Of a DNA stretch of 57,213 bases, positions 41,471-49,150 are shown in pieces. Each line of letters begins with the position of its first letter. Within the stretch, counting starts at the first letter, position 1. Under the pieces are notes generated by a model. It was not told the DNA's origin. It searched no databases and was given only the letters and a program-made list of their open reading frames with translations. The DNA is from an uncultured Lachnospiraceae bacterium (lineage in GTDB: Bacteria > Bacillota > Clostridia > Lachnospirales > Lachnospiraceae): the NCBI GenBank assembly GCA_947382415.1, contig CANCYO010000012.1, forward strand, positions 1-57,213, in the 5' to 3' direction. The translations under genes were made by a program, and so were the position numbers.

Positions 41471-42092
41471 TATGGATGGTACTTTGATTGATACGGAGAG
41501 ATATTACCGGGTGTTCTGGCCCCGGGCGCTGGCGGAGTTTGGTTATCGGATGACGGATGAGCAGGCTCTGTCCATGCGCAGCCTGGGGCGGCCCTTCGCC
41601 CCGGCGAGACTGCGGGAGTGGTTCGGCGATGAGCTGGACTATGCCGCGGTGCGTGAAAAGAGAAAAGAACTGATGGAGGAAGCGCTTGCGCGTGACGGGA
41701 TCAAGGTGAAGCCCGGCGCGGAGGCGCTTTTGGCCTGTTTACGGGAGAGGGGCGTCATCACTGCGGTGGTCACTGCCACGGATATGGAGCGGGCGCGGCG
41801 GTATCTGGCGCAGACCGGCCTGGCCCCCTGTTTTGACAGAGTGGTCAGCGCCGTGGAGGTGCGGCAGGGGAAGCCCTCGCCGGATATCTATCTCTATGCC
41901 TGCGGGGAGCTGGGGTTAGCGCCCGGGGCCTGTGTGGCGGTGGAGGATTCCCCCAACGGTATTTTGTCCGCCCACAGGGCCGGATGCCGGGTGATCATGG
42001 TGCCGGATCAGACTGAGCCGGATGAGGCGCTTTCAAAATGTCTCTGGGCATGTGTGCGCGATTTGGCGGAAATAAAGGCGCTGATGCCTTGA
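41442..42092 (+). CDS. HAD-family phosphatase (beta-phosphoglucomutase-like)
   Basis: 216 residues from GTG 41442, overlapping the GLUG gene by 29 nt. HAD motifs: I FDMDGTLID, II VVTATD, III KPSPDIYLYA with the catalytic Lys, IV EDSPNGI. A helical cap is present between motifs I and II. Cytoplasmic hydrolase or mutase for a small sugar phosphate; the substrate cannot be inferred. Its stop codon overlaps the -35 of the ptb promoter. Confidence 0.9.
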   Translation: MEKIRAVLFDMDGTLIDTERYYRVFWPRALAEFGYRMTDEQALSMRSLGRPFAPARLREWFGDELDYAAVREKRKELMEEALARDGIKVKPGAEALLACLRERGVITAVVTATDMERARRYLAQTGLAPCFDRVVSAVEVRQGKPSPDIYLYACGELGLAPGACVAVEDSPNGILSAHRAGCRVIMVPDQTEPDEALSKCLWACVRDLAEIKALMP

Positions 42093-42117
42093 TTTTTGGA
42101 TGCGTATGTGTTATTAT
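42089..42117 (+). promoter_or_regulatory. Predicted promoter of ptb-buk
   Basis: TTGATT (42089-42094), 17 nt, TATTAT (42112-42117). Leader about 67 nt; AAAAGGAGAGG precedes the ptb start. Confidence 0.65.
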
Positions 42118-42190
42118 TTTAACGATTTGAGAAGGCGACTACCGGCGGCATGGCCGGAATCATACAGCGGGAAAAGGAGAGGAAGAGAAG

Positions 42191-43117
42191 ATGGGACAGA
42201 AGTTTGATGCGATTGCGGAGAAGGTTCAAAAATGCGGCATGAAGAAGATCGCCGTGTCCGTGGCACAGGACGATGCGGTGCTGGAGGCGGTGAAGGCTGC
42301 GAAAGAGCGCGGCATCGCGGAGGCGGTGCTGGTGGGCGACGAGGGTAAGATTCGGGAGATCGCGGCTTCCATGGGCATGGATCTGACAGGGTATGAGATC
42401 ATCCATGAGCCGGATATGATCCAGGCCTCCCTGACGGCGGTAAAGCTGGCCCATGAGGGCAAGGTTGACATGTATATGAAGGGACTCATCGACAGCAAGA
42501 ATTTCCTCAAGAGTGTTCTGGACAAGGAGGTGGGCCTGCGCACGGGGGGACCGTTGTCCCATGTGTGCGTGTTTGACATTCCCGGAATTGACAGGCTGTT
42601 GTTTCTCACGGATGTGGCCTTCATGACCTACCCCACGCTGGAGGATAAAGTGAATATCATCAAAAATACGCTGCCCGTTTGCAGGGCCTGCGGGGTGGAG
42701 ACGCCCAAAGTTGCGCCCCTTGCGGCGGTGGAGACCGTGAACCCCAAGATGCCTGTCACGGTGGAGGCCGCAGAGCTGACCCGTATGTGCGAGGCAGGCG
42801 AGCTTACAGGCTGTATCGTGGACGGCCCGCTGTCCATGGACATTGCCATCGACAGGGAGGCGGCCAGACACAAGGGAGCCACCGACAGGAAAATTCAGGG
42901 AGACGCGGACATCCTGCTGTTTCCTGATATACATGCCGGCAATCTGGTGTACAAGACCATCGTACATCTGGTAGATGTGCAGAACGGCTGTATTCTCACC
43001 GGAACCAAGGTGCCCGTGATCCTCACAAGCCGCTCCGACAGCTTTGAGACCAAGGTGAATTCCATCATTCTGGCCGCAGTGGTGGCGGAAGAGATGAAGA
43101 AAAATAAGGAGGTATAA
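42191..43117 (+). CDS. ptb: Phosphate butyryltransferase
   Basis: 308 residues. Converts butyryl-CoA and phosphate to butyryl-phosphate in the cytoplasm. Family features: VDMYMKGLIDSKNFLKSVL, LRTGGPLSHVCVFDIPG, DGPLSMDIAID and GDADILLFPDIHAGNLVYK, all diagnostic for the Pta/Ptb group with Ptb-type length (a Pta would be about 330). It lies 2 nt before buk, forming the classical butyrate-kinase route of Clostridia; related branched-chain acyl-CoA substrates are possible. Confidence 0.95.
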   Translation: MGQKFDAIAEKVQKCGMKKIAVSVAQDDAVLEAVKAAKERGIAEAVLVGDEGKIREIAASMGMDLTGYEIIHEPDMIQASLTAVKLAHEGKVDMYMKGLIDSKNFLKSVLDKEVGLRTGGPLSHVCVFDIPGIDRLLFLTDVAFMTYPTLEDKVNIIKNTLPVCRACGVETPKVAPLAAVETVNPKMPVTVEAAELTRMCEAGELTGCIVDGPLSMDIAIDREAARHKGATDRKIQGDADILLFPDIHAGNLVYKTIVHLVDVQNGCILTGTKVPVILTSRSDSFETKVNSIILAAVVAEEMKKNKEV

Positions 43118-43119
43118 AC

Positions 43120-44187
43120 ATGTCTGTCAAGAGTTTGATCATTAATCCCGGATCCACCTCCACCAAGATCGGTGTGTTTGAGGACGAGACCCTTTTGTTT
43201 GAGGAGACGTTAAGGCATTCCACGGAAGAGATATCACAGTTTGCGTCCATCGTAGACCAGAAGGATTTCCGCAAGAAGATCATAACGGATCTTCTGGAGT
43301 CCAAAGCTTTTGATCTGAAGTCCCTGAATGTGGTGGTGGGACGCGGCGGTATGTTAAAGCCCATCCCCGGCGGAACCTATGCGGTGACGGACGCGCTGCT
43401 GGAAGATTTGAAGGTGGGCGTACAGGGACAGCATGCCTCGAATCTGGGCGGCATTCTGGCCCGGGAGATCGGTGATTCCATCGGTGTGCCTTCCTATATT
43501 GTGGATCCGGTGGTGGTGGATGAGCTGATGCCTGTGTCGAGACTCTCCGGCGTACCGGAGCTTCCCCGTGTCAGCATTTTCCATGCCCTGAACCAGAAAG
43601 CGGTGGCAAAACGCTACGCAAGGGAGATCGGCATACCCTATGAGTCCCTGAGGCTGATCGTGGTACATATGGGAGGCGGCGTGTCCGTGGGCGCCCATGT
43701 GGGCGGCAAAGTGGTGGATGTGTTCAACGCGCTGGACGGCGACGGCGCTTTCTCTCCTGAGCGGGCGGGGGCGGTTCCCGGCGGAGCACTGGTGAAACTG
43801 TGTTTTTCAGGGAAATATTCAGAGAAGGAGATTTACTCAAAGCTGGTGGGAAAGGGCGGTTTTAATGCTTATCTTGGCACCAATGACATGCGGGAGGTGA
43901 CCCGGATGGCCAATGAGGGAAATGAGGATGCGAAGCTGGCGAAGGCGGCTTTTCTGCATCAGGTGGCAAAGGATATCGGCTCCATGGCCTGTGTGTTGAA
44001 GGGCGAGGTGGATCAGATCATTGTCACCGGCGGCATCGCCTACGGTGCGGATGTGATTGTGTCTCTGCGGGAGAGCGCCGAGTGGATTGCGCCCTTTACC
44101 GTATATCCCGGCGAGGATGAGCTTTTGGCTCTGGCGCAGGGGGCGCTCCGGGTGATGAATGGAGAGGAGCGTGTCTGCGAATACTGA
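43120..44187 (+). CDS. buk: Butyrate kinase
   Basis: 355 residues; AAGGAGG before ATG 43120. ASKHA-fold acyl kinase: phosphate-1 motif LIINPGSTSTKIGVFE, GRGGMLKPIPGGTY, HMGGGVSVGAH and VTGGIAYGAD. It makes butyrate and ATP from butyryl-phosphate delivered by Ptb. Length and motifs match Buk rather than acetate kinase (about 400 residues). Confidence 0.96.
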   Translation: MSVKSLIINPGSTSTKIGVFEDETLLFEETLRHSTEEISQFASIVDQKDFRKKIITDLLESKAFDLKSLNVVVGRGGMLKPIPGGTYAVTDALLEDLKVGVQGQHASNLGGILAREIGDSIGVPSYIVDPVVVDELMPVSRLSGVPELPRVSIFHALNQKAVAKRYAREIGIPYESLRLIVVHMGGGVSVGAHVGGKVVDVFNALDGDGAFSPERAGAVPGGALVKLCFSGKYSEKEIYSKLVGKGGFNAYLGTNDMREVTRMANEGNEDAKLAKAAFLHQVAKDIGSMACVLKGEVDQIIVTGGIAYGADVIVSLRESAEWIAPFTVYPGEDELLALAQGALRVMNGEERVCEY

Positions 44188-44236
44188 CAGGGTGTAATCA
44201 TTGATCCTGATTTTCGAGAGAACAGAGGGCGGAAAT

Positions 44237-45592
44237 GTGAAAATAAGACAGAGTGTGTGGCAGAGCGTTTCGCCCATGAAGCTGATCCTGAGCGGCTACT
44301 GCCTGATCATATTGGTGGGGACTTTGCTGTTGTCAATGCCGGCCGCCACAAGGGGGCCGGGGGGGACGCCTGTGACGGACTGTTTCTTTACGGCCACTTC
44401 GGCCACCTGTGTCACGGGGCTGATACGGTATGACACTTATACGCATTGGACTGTCTTTGGCCAGCTTGTCATTCTGGGAATGATACAGATTGGCGGCATC
44501 GGGTTTATGACGGTGGCAATTCTGGTGATGCTTATGGCGAAGCGAAAGATTGGTTTGAGCCAGCGGTTTATCATGCAGAATTCCATCTCCGCGCCGCAGA
44601 TCGGCGGCATCGTGCGGATGACAAAGTTTATTGCGTTGGGGACTCTGTGTCTGGAGGCTGTGGGAGCGCTGCTCTTAAGCTTTGACTTTGTGCCCAGATA
44701 CGGCTGGAAGCAGGGAATTTATTTCTCCATATTCCATTCGGTCTCCGCTTTCTGTAATGCGGGATTTGATCTGATGGGAGGTTCCGGAGGACCGTTTTCC
44801 TCCCTGACGGGGATGGCGGATAATTATTATGTGAATATGGTGCTGATGTTGTTGATCTTTGTGGGCGGGCTTGGCTTTTTTGTCTGGCGCGATCTGCGGG
44901 TGAACAGGTTCCGGTTTGGCAGGCTGCAGCTTCAGAGCAAGATGGTATTGTCCATCAGCCTGAGTCTGGTGATACTTGGCGCGGCGGCGTTTTTTGTGCT
45001 GGAGGAGCGTCATGACATGCTGGCGGGCATGAGTTTTTCGGATAAATTCTGGGCCTGCCTGTTCCAGTCGGTATCCGCCAGAACGGCCGGTTTTAACACC
45101 GTGGATCTGGCGGCTATGACGGAGCCGGGGATTCTTACAATGATCTGTTTGATGTTTATCGGCGGTTCCACCGGTTCCACCGCGGGCGGCATCAAGACCA
45201 CGACCTTCTGGGTGCTCTGCGTCAGCGTGTTCACCACCTTCCGGCGCAAGAAGAACGTGGAGGCATTTGGACGCCGGATGGAGGAGAGCATTACCCGGAC
45301 GGCTTCCTGCGTGTTTATGACCTATCTGGTGCTCACGGTCTCGGCGGCCATCGCCATATCCGCGCTGGAGGAAATTCCTGTCCTGACGGCGCTGTTTGAG
45401 ACAGTATCCGCCATGGCTACCGTGGGGCTGACGCTGGGTATCACGCCCGGGGTGGGGATGGCGTCCAAGCTGATACTTGCTTTTCTGATGCTGTGCGGGC
45501 GTGTGGGTTCCGTGACGATGCTGTTAGCTTTCTCGTCCGAGAAGCGGGTCATCAGTTCCAGACTGCCGCTGGAAAAAATACAGGTTGGATAA
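44237..45592 (+). CDS. ktrB: TrkH/KtrB-type potassium transporter subunit
   Basis: About 451 residues from GTG 44237 (VKIRQSVWQSV); a TTG 44201 start is possible. Four repeated pore segments carry the filter glycines: TATSATCVTGL, HSVSAFCNAGF, QSVSARTAGFN and ETVSAMATVGLTLG. GGSTGSTAGGIKTTTFW is the intramembrane loop typical of Ktr/Trk. The product is the K+ channel-like subunit in the membrane, gated by the RCK protein encoded next. It begins 49 nt after buk. Confidence 0.93.
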   Translation: MKIRQSVWQSVSPMKLILSGYCLIILVGTLLLSMPAATRGPGGTPVTDCFFTATSATCVTGLIRYDTYTHWTVFGQLVILGMIQIGGIGFMTVAILVMLMAKRKIGLSQRFIMQNSISAPQIGGIVRMTKFIALGTLCLEAVGALLLSFDFVPRYGWKQGIYFSIFHSVSAFCNAGFDLMGGSGGPFSSLTGMADNYYVNMVLMLLIFVGGLGFFVWRDLRVNRFRFGRLQLQSKMVLSISLSLVILGAAAFFVLEERHDMLAGMSFSDKFWACLFQSVSARTAGFNTVDLAAMTEPGILTMICLMFIGGSTGSTAGGIKTTTFWVLCVSVFTTFRRKKNVEAFGRRMEESITRTASCVFMTYLVLTVSAAIAISALEEIPVLTALFETVSAMATVGLTLGITPGVGMASKLILAFLMLCGRVGSVTMLLAFSSEKRVISSRLPLEKIQVG

Positions 45593-45688
45593 TACAGGCA
45601 GGCGATGCGGCAGGATAATACGGTAGAATCATACAGGCAGAAAGATACAGGTAGAAGAATATGGGTGGAATCATGCAGATCTGGCAGG
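45592..45688. repeat. 13-14-nt tandem repeat between ktrB and ktrA
   Basis: Seven degenerate units, each starting AT: ATACAGGCAGGCG, ATGCGGCAGGATA, ATACGGTAGAATC, ATACAGGCAGAAAG, ATACAGGTAGAAGA, ATATGGGTGGAATC, then a decayed copy. The array begins at the ktrB stop codon. Confidence 0.85.
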
Positions 45689-45698
45689 GGGTAGCGGG

Positions 45699-46340
45699 AT
45701 GAAATCAATTTTGATCATCGGGCTGGGACGTTTCGGGCGTCATATGGCTCAGACTTTTATCGAGAACGGACATGAGGTCATGGCTGTGGACCACAGTGAG
45801 GAGCGGGCTGACGCGGCGGTGGGGCTGATACAGCAGATCCTTATCGGAGACGCCACGGACGAGCGTTTTATGGAGAGTCTTGGAATCGGCAATTTTGACC
45901 TGGCTGTGGTGGCCGTGGGAGAGAATTTTCAGACAGTGCTGGAGATCACGGTGCTGCTGAAGGATCTGGGCTGCAAGTACATCGTGGCGAGAGCCACCAG
46001 AGATGTGCACAAAAAGCTTCTGCTGCGCAATGGGGCGGATTATGTGACCTATGCGGAGCGCGAGATCGCGGAGCGCCTTGCCATCAAATTCGGAGCGGAC
46101 AATATTTTTGATTATGTGGAGCTGACGCCGGAGATCGGAATCTATGAGATTGCGGTTCCCGAGAAATGGCGTGGGAAGAGCATGGTGGAACTGTCCATCC
46201 GAAACCGGTATCATGTCAGCGTACTGGCTACCAAGAAGCAGGACAAAATATTTCCGCTGCCCAATCCAAACCATGTGTTTGAGGCGAGGGAGAGTATCAT
46301 GGTCATGGGCACCGCGGAGGATATCCGCGCCATCACCTGA
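45699..46340 (+). CDS. ktrA: KtrA/TrkA RCK-domain potassium regulator
   Basis: 213 residues. N-terminal RCK domain with the dinucleotide motif LIIGLGRFGRHMA and the acidic end of strand two (AVDHSEER); C-terminal RCK_C domain (GKSMVELSIRNRYHVSVLA). Peripheral cytoplasmic ring that gates KtrB in response to ATP, ADP or c-di-AMP in Firmicutes. Separated from ktrB by the repeat array. Confidence 0.94.
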   Translation: MKSILIIGLGRFGRHMAQTFIENGHEVMAVDHSEERADAAVGLIQQILIGDATDERFMESLGIGNFDLAVVAVGENFQTVLEITVLLKDLGCKYIVARATRDVHKKLLLRNGADYVTYAEREIAERLAIKFGADNIFDYVELTPEIGIYEIAVPEKWRGKSMVELSIRNRYHVSVLATKKQDKIFPLPNPNHVFEARESIMVMGTAEDIRAIT

Positions 46341-46363
46341 TAACGGGACGGATGTCACATCCC

Positions 46364-47185
46364 TCAGTCGGGATTCTTTCGGAATTCCCTGGGGGATTTT
46401 CCATATACCTTTTTGAACAGGTCTTTGAAGTAATTACTGTCGTTGAAACCGTATTCGAGAGCGATGTCGGTGATGGAGCTGTCCGTGGTCAAAAGCGCCG
46501 TCCGGGCATGTTTCAGCCGGACATAATTCAGATATTCCTTGAAGCCCATCCCGGTGGTCAGCTTGAATTTTTTGCTGAACCAGGTGGGGCTTAAGGCGGC
46601 CACCGCTGATACTTCCTCCAGCGTCAGATGCTGCTTGAAGTTATTGTAGATATACTTGGTGGCCAGCAGAATATCCGCGTCCCTTGCGTTGAGCAGATCA
46701 GGCTCTTTCTCAGCCAGCACGGAATGACGCATGAGCGCAAGCAGTACCTCCTGAAGATAGGTGCTCATAAAAGCGTCGGAATACTCGTCGACATGGGCGT
46801 GTTCGGAGAGCATTCGTGAGAGCAGGCCGTCAAAAGCTTCCTGATAGAGCGCAGGAACGCTTCCCATGAAGGATTGCTGTGTGAGACCGCTGTTGATGAG
46901 CAGATGTTCCTTTTTGAAGGTGATCAGGCAGATCTCGCAGCTTTCCCCCTCTTTGTACAGGGAGTGATGCAGTTCCCCCGGCTGGATGAAGACAAAATCT
47001 CCTCTGGTCAGACGGTAGACGCTGTCCCTTAACAGATAATGGCACTGTCCCGAGAGCAGATAGAAAATCTCATAAAAATTATGAAAATGGTCGGGCTGAG
47101 GGGGTAAAAAGTCGCCGCGTCTTCCCTTGGTGATGACGATTTTTTTCATATCTCTCAGACAGCATTTAGTTGTGGCAGCAGTCAT
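46364..47185 (-). CDS. AraC-family transcriptional regulator
   Basis: 273 residues; AGGAGGGG precedes ATG 47185. N-terminal cupin ligand domain (FHNFYEIFYLLSGQCHYLL, GDFVFIQPGELHHSLY) and C-terminal double helix-turn-helix with the AraC signature (SITDIALEYGFNDSNYFKDLFKKVYGKSP, here in parts ITDIALEYGFND and FKKVYGKSPREFR). Divergent from the esterase at 47436, which it probably controls in response to a sugar or sugar acid. Confidence 0.94.
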   Translation of the reverse strand: MTAATTKCCLRDMKKIVITKGRRGDFLPPQPDHFHNFYEIFYLLSGQCHYLLRDSVYRLTRGDFVFIQPGELHHSLYKEGESCEICLITFKKEHLLINSGLTQQSFMGSVPALYQEAFDGLLSRMLSEHAHVDEYSDAFMSTYLQEVLLALMRHSVLAEKEPDLLNARDADILLATKYIYNNFKQHLTLEEVSAVAALSPTWFSKKFKLTTGMGFKEYLNYVRLKHARTALLTTDSSITDIALEYGFNDSNYFKDLFKKVYGKSPREFRKNPD

Positions 47186-47236
47186 GGCCCCTCCTGTAGG
47201 CTGCAGATGCAGCTAGTTGGTGTTTGGTTCAACACA

Positions 47237-47310
47237 GTAAGTGTAATATAAGTAAGCATAATATAAGTAATCTTAGTATTAGTAATCTTAACATAAGTAT
47301 GGGAAATATG
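47237..47310. repeat. 15-nt tandem repeat between araC and the esterase
   Basis: GTAAGTGTAATATAA, GTAAGCATAATATAA, GTAATCTTAGTATTA, GTAATCTTAACATAA and a decayed fifth copy. It lies in the divergent promoter region. Confidence 0.85.
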
Positions 47311-47364
47311 CTACGAAATAACACAAAAAAACAGTACAATTTTTGAAAATAGGCAGAAAATTGT

Positions 47365-47393
47365 TAGAAACAGATAAAAAATTGCTTTATACT
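47365..47393 (+). promoter_or_regulatory. Predicted promoter of the esterase gene
   Basis: TAGAAA (47365-47370), 17 nt, TATACT (47388-47393). It places the transcript start near 47400, ruling out the longer frame from 47343. Confidence 0.5.
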
Positions 47394-47402
47394 AAAAGAG
47401 TA

Positions 47403-47421
47403 GTTTATCTTATTGATAAAC
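47403..47421. promoter_or_regulatory. Inverted repeat at the esterase transcription start
   Basis: GTTTATC and GATAAAC separated by TTATT. Possible operator or 5' hairpin. Confidence 0.4.
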
Positions 47422-47435
47422 GGGATGGAGTCAAA

Positions 47436-48251
47436 GTGAGAACAGAAATATTTCAGATTCAGGTGGAAGGTTCTTTGCCGGAGGCAAGGCTATGCACCTA
47501 TATTCAGGATAGTTCTAAGGTAATGATGGTAAAGGAGAGGCCCTTTATTGTGATCTGTCCGGGCGGCGGCTACACCAGCGTTGCTATTCGGGAGGGAGAG
47601 CCTCTGGCAGTCCGGTTTCTGGCAATGGGGTATCATGTGGCAGTGCTGCGGTATTCCTATACCCCGGCGGTTTATCCCACGGCGCTGCTTGAGCTGGCAG
47701 CCGCGTTTAAGCTGATCAACTCCCATGCGGAGGATTGGAATGTGCGGACGGATCAAATTTATGTTCTGGGCTGTTCCGCGGGAGGCCATCTGGCGGCAAG
47801 CCTGGGGATGTTCTGGCATGAGCCGTGGCTGGCGGAAAAGACGGGCGTTACAAATGAGGTTATAAGGCCTGCCGGAATGATCTTATGCTATCCGGTGATC
47901 AATATGCCGGAAGTTTTTTCCCAGACACTTCTTTTGGGGCAGGATACGGAAGAAATGCGAGAGCGGCTTTCCCTGGAAAAGCAGGTGACGGAGCATACGC
48001 CGGAAGCGTTTATCTGGCATACCTATTCAGATGAGGTAGTCCCAGTGGAGAATTCTCTGATGCTGATCGCGGCCATGAGAAACTATCAGATTCCGGTGGA
48101 ATTTCACATGTATCCTCAGGGAGAACACGGATTGGCGGCGGCGGACGAACTGACGCAGCACGCCAACGGCTCCAAGTTTCAAAAGGAATGCCAGAGCTGG
48201 CTGGAGCTGGTTCGGACATGGCTGAGCAAACGCACCGGTCTCAATGCCTGA
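47436..48251 (+). CDS. Alpha/beta hydrolase, probable carbohydrate esterase
   Basis: 271 residues from GTG 47436, supported by GGAG upstream and the promoter position. Catalytic triad: nucleophile Ser in GCSAGGHLA, Asp in YSDEVVPVENS, His in QGEHGLAAADE. The oxyanion region is ICPGGGYTSVA. This is the BD-FAE/acetyl-xylan-esterase-like group without a signal peptide, so it acts in the cytoplasm on imported acetylated or feruloylated oligosaccharides. The AraC neighbour and nearby uxaC fit plant-polysaccharide use. Confidence 0.85.
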   Translation: MRTEIFQIQVEGSLPEARLCTYIQDSSKVMMVKERPFIVICPGGGYTSVAIREGEPLAVRFLAMGYHVAVLRYSYTPAVYPTALLELAAAFKLINSHAEDWNVRTDQIYVLGCSAGGHLAASLGMFWHEPWLAEKTGVTNEVIRPAGMILCYPVINMPEVFSQTLLLGQDTEEMRERLSLEKQVTEHTPEAFIWHTYSDEVVPVENSLMLIAAMRNYQIPVEFHMYPQGEHGLAAADELTQHANGSKFQKECQSWLELVRTWLSKRTGLNA

Positions 48252-48293
48252 ATGATTTTGCTTTCCTTCTTATTTCCCTATATAAATCCCTTA

Positions 48294-48333
48294 AAAATAC
48301 TGTCGGGCAAAGTACAGAGTCCGGCAGTATTTT
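48294..48333 (+). terminator. Terminator of the esterase gene
   Basis: AAAATACTGTCGG and CCGGCAGTATTTT form a 13-bp stem (one G-U pair) with a 14-nt loop; the T-run is inside the stem. Confidence 0.65.
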
Positions 48334-48335
48334 AC

Positions 48336-48364
48336 TTTACACAGAAGGCAAAATGTTTTATACT
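48336..48364 (+). promoter_or_regulatory. Predicted promoter of the thrH-like gene
   Basis: TTTACA (48336-48341), 17 nt, TATACT (48359-48364), with AAGGAG close to ATG 48399. Confidence 0.7.
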
Positions 48365-48398
48365 GAAAGTCGCAAAACAAAACGAAGGAGAATAGATT

Positions 48399-49004
48399 AT
48401 GTATATTACCTGTTTGGACCTTGAGGGCGTTCTGGTGCCTGAGATCTGGATTGCTTTTGCCGAGGAGAGCGGTATCCCGGAGCTTAAGAAGACCACCCGT
48501 GACGAGCCCGATTATGATAAACTGATGCGGTGGCGCATCGGTGTGCTCAAGGAGCATGGACTGGGATTAAAGGAGATTCAGGAGACCATCGCAAAGATCG
48601 ATCCCCTGCCGGGCGCCAGGGAATTTCTCGACGAGCTGCGCTCCATCTGCCAGGTGATCATCATCAGCGACACCTTCACCCAGTTTGCCACGCCTTTAAT
48701 GGAGAAGCTGGGCTGGCCCACGATCTTCTGCAATTCTCTGGAGGTTGCGCCGGACGGTGAGATCACCGGGTTTAAGATGCGCATTGAGCAGTCCAAGCTG
48801 ACTACGGTAAAAGCGTTGCAGTCTATCGGATATGATACCATTGCCAGCGGAGACAGCTATAACGATCTGGCCATGATTCAGGCCAGCAAGGCGGGATTTT
48901 TGTTCCGCAGCACGGATAAGATTAAGGCGGATTACCCCGAACTGCCCGCCTATGAGACTTATGACGAGCTCATGGCGGCCATCAAAAAGGTTCTGGCATC
49001 GTAA
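48399..49004 (+). CDS. thrH: ThrH-like phosphoserine phosphatase/homoserine phosphotransferase
   Basis: 201 residues, matching ThrH length. HAD motifs: LDLEGVLVPEIW (DxE rather than DxD, as in ThrH), IIISDTFTQF, Lys in the segment SKLTTVKAL, and ASGDSYNDLAM. ThrH removes phosphate from phosphoserine or passes it to homoserine, feeding serine or threonine synthesis. It has its own promoter and terminator, so it stands alone. Confidence 0.88.
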   Translation: MYITCLDLEGVLVPEIWIAFAEESGIPELKKTTRDEPDYDKLMRWRIGVLKEHGLGLKEIQETIAKIDPLPGAREFLDELRSICQVIIISDTFTQFATPLMEKLGWPTIFCNSLEVAPDGEITGFKMRIEQSKLTTVKALQSIGYDTIASGDSYNDLAMIQASKAGFLFRSTDKIKADYPELPAYETYDELMAAIKKVLAS

Positions 49005-49010
49005 GGCTGC

Positions 49011-49058
49011 TATAAAACCTGATATAAAGCTTGCTATAAAGTCTGATATAAAGCCGGA
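49011..49058. repeat. Four 12-nt tandem repeats after thrH
   Basis: TATAAAACCTGA, TATAAAGCTTGC, TATAAAGTCTGA, TATAAAGCCGGA, directly between the stop codon and the terminator, as in the peptide gene. Confidence 0.88.
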
Positions 49059-49059
49059 T

Positions 49060-49114
49060 AAAAAAAGAGGACGCTTCAAAGCAGTAAACAGCTTTAAAGC
49101 GTTCTCTTTTTTTT
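49060..49114. terminator. Bidirectional terminator between thrH and uxaC
   Basis: A-tract then GAGGACGCTTCAAAGC, an 8-nt loop, GCTTTAAAGCGTTCTC and a T-tract. The long A/T-flanked stem serves both converging genes. Confidence 0.88.
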
Positions 49115-49150
49115 ATCTGTGTAACCTGTAATCAGGAATGGATTCCCGGA

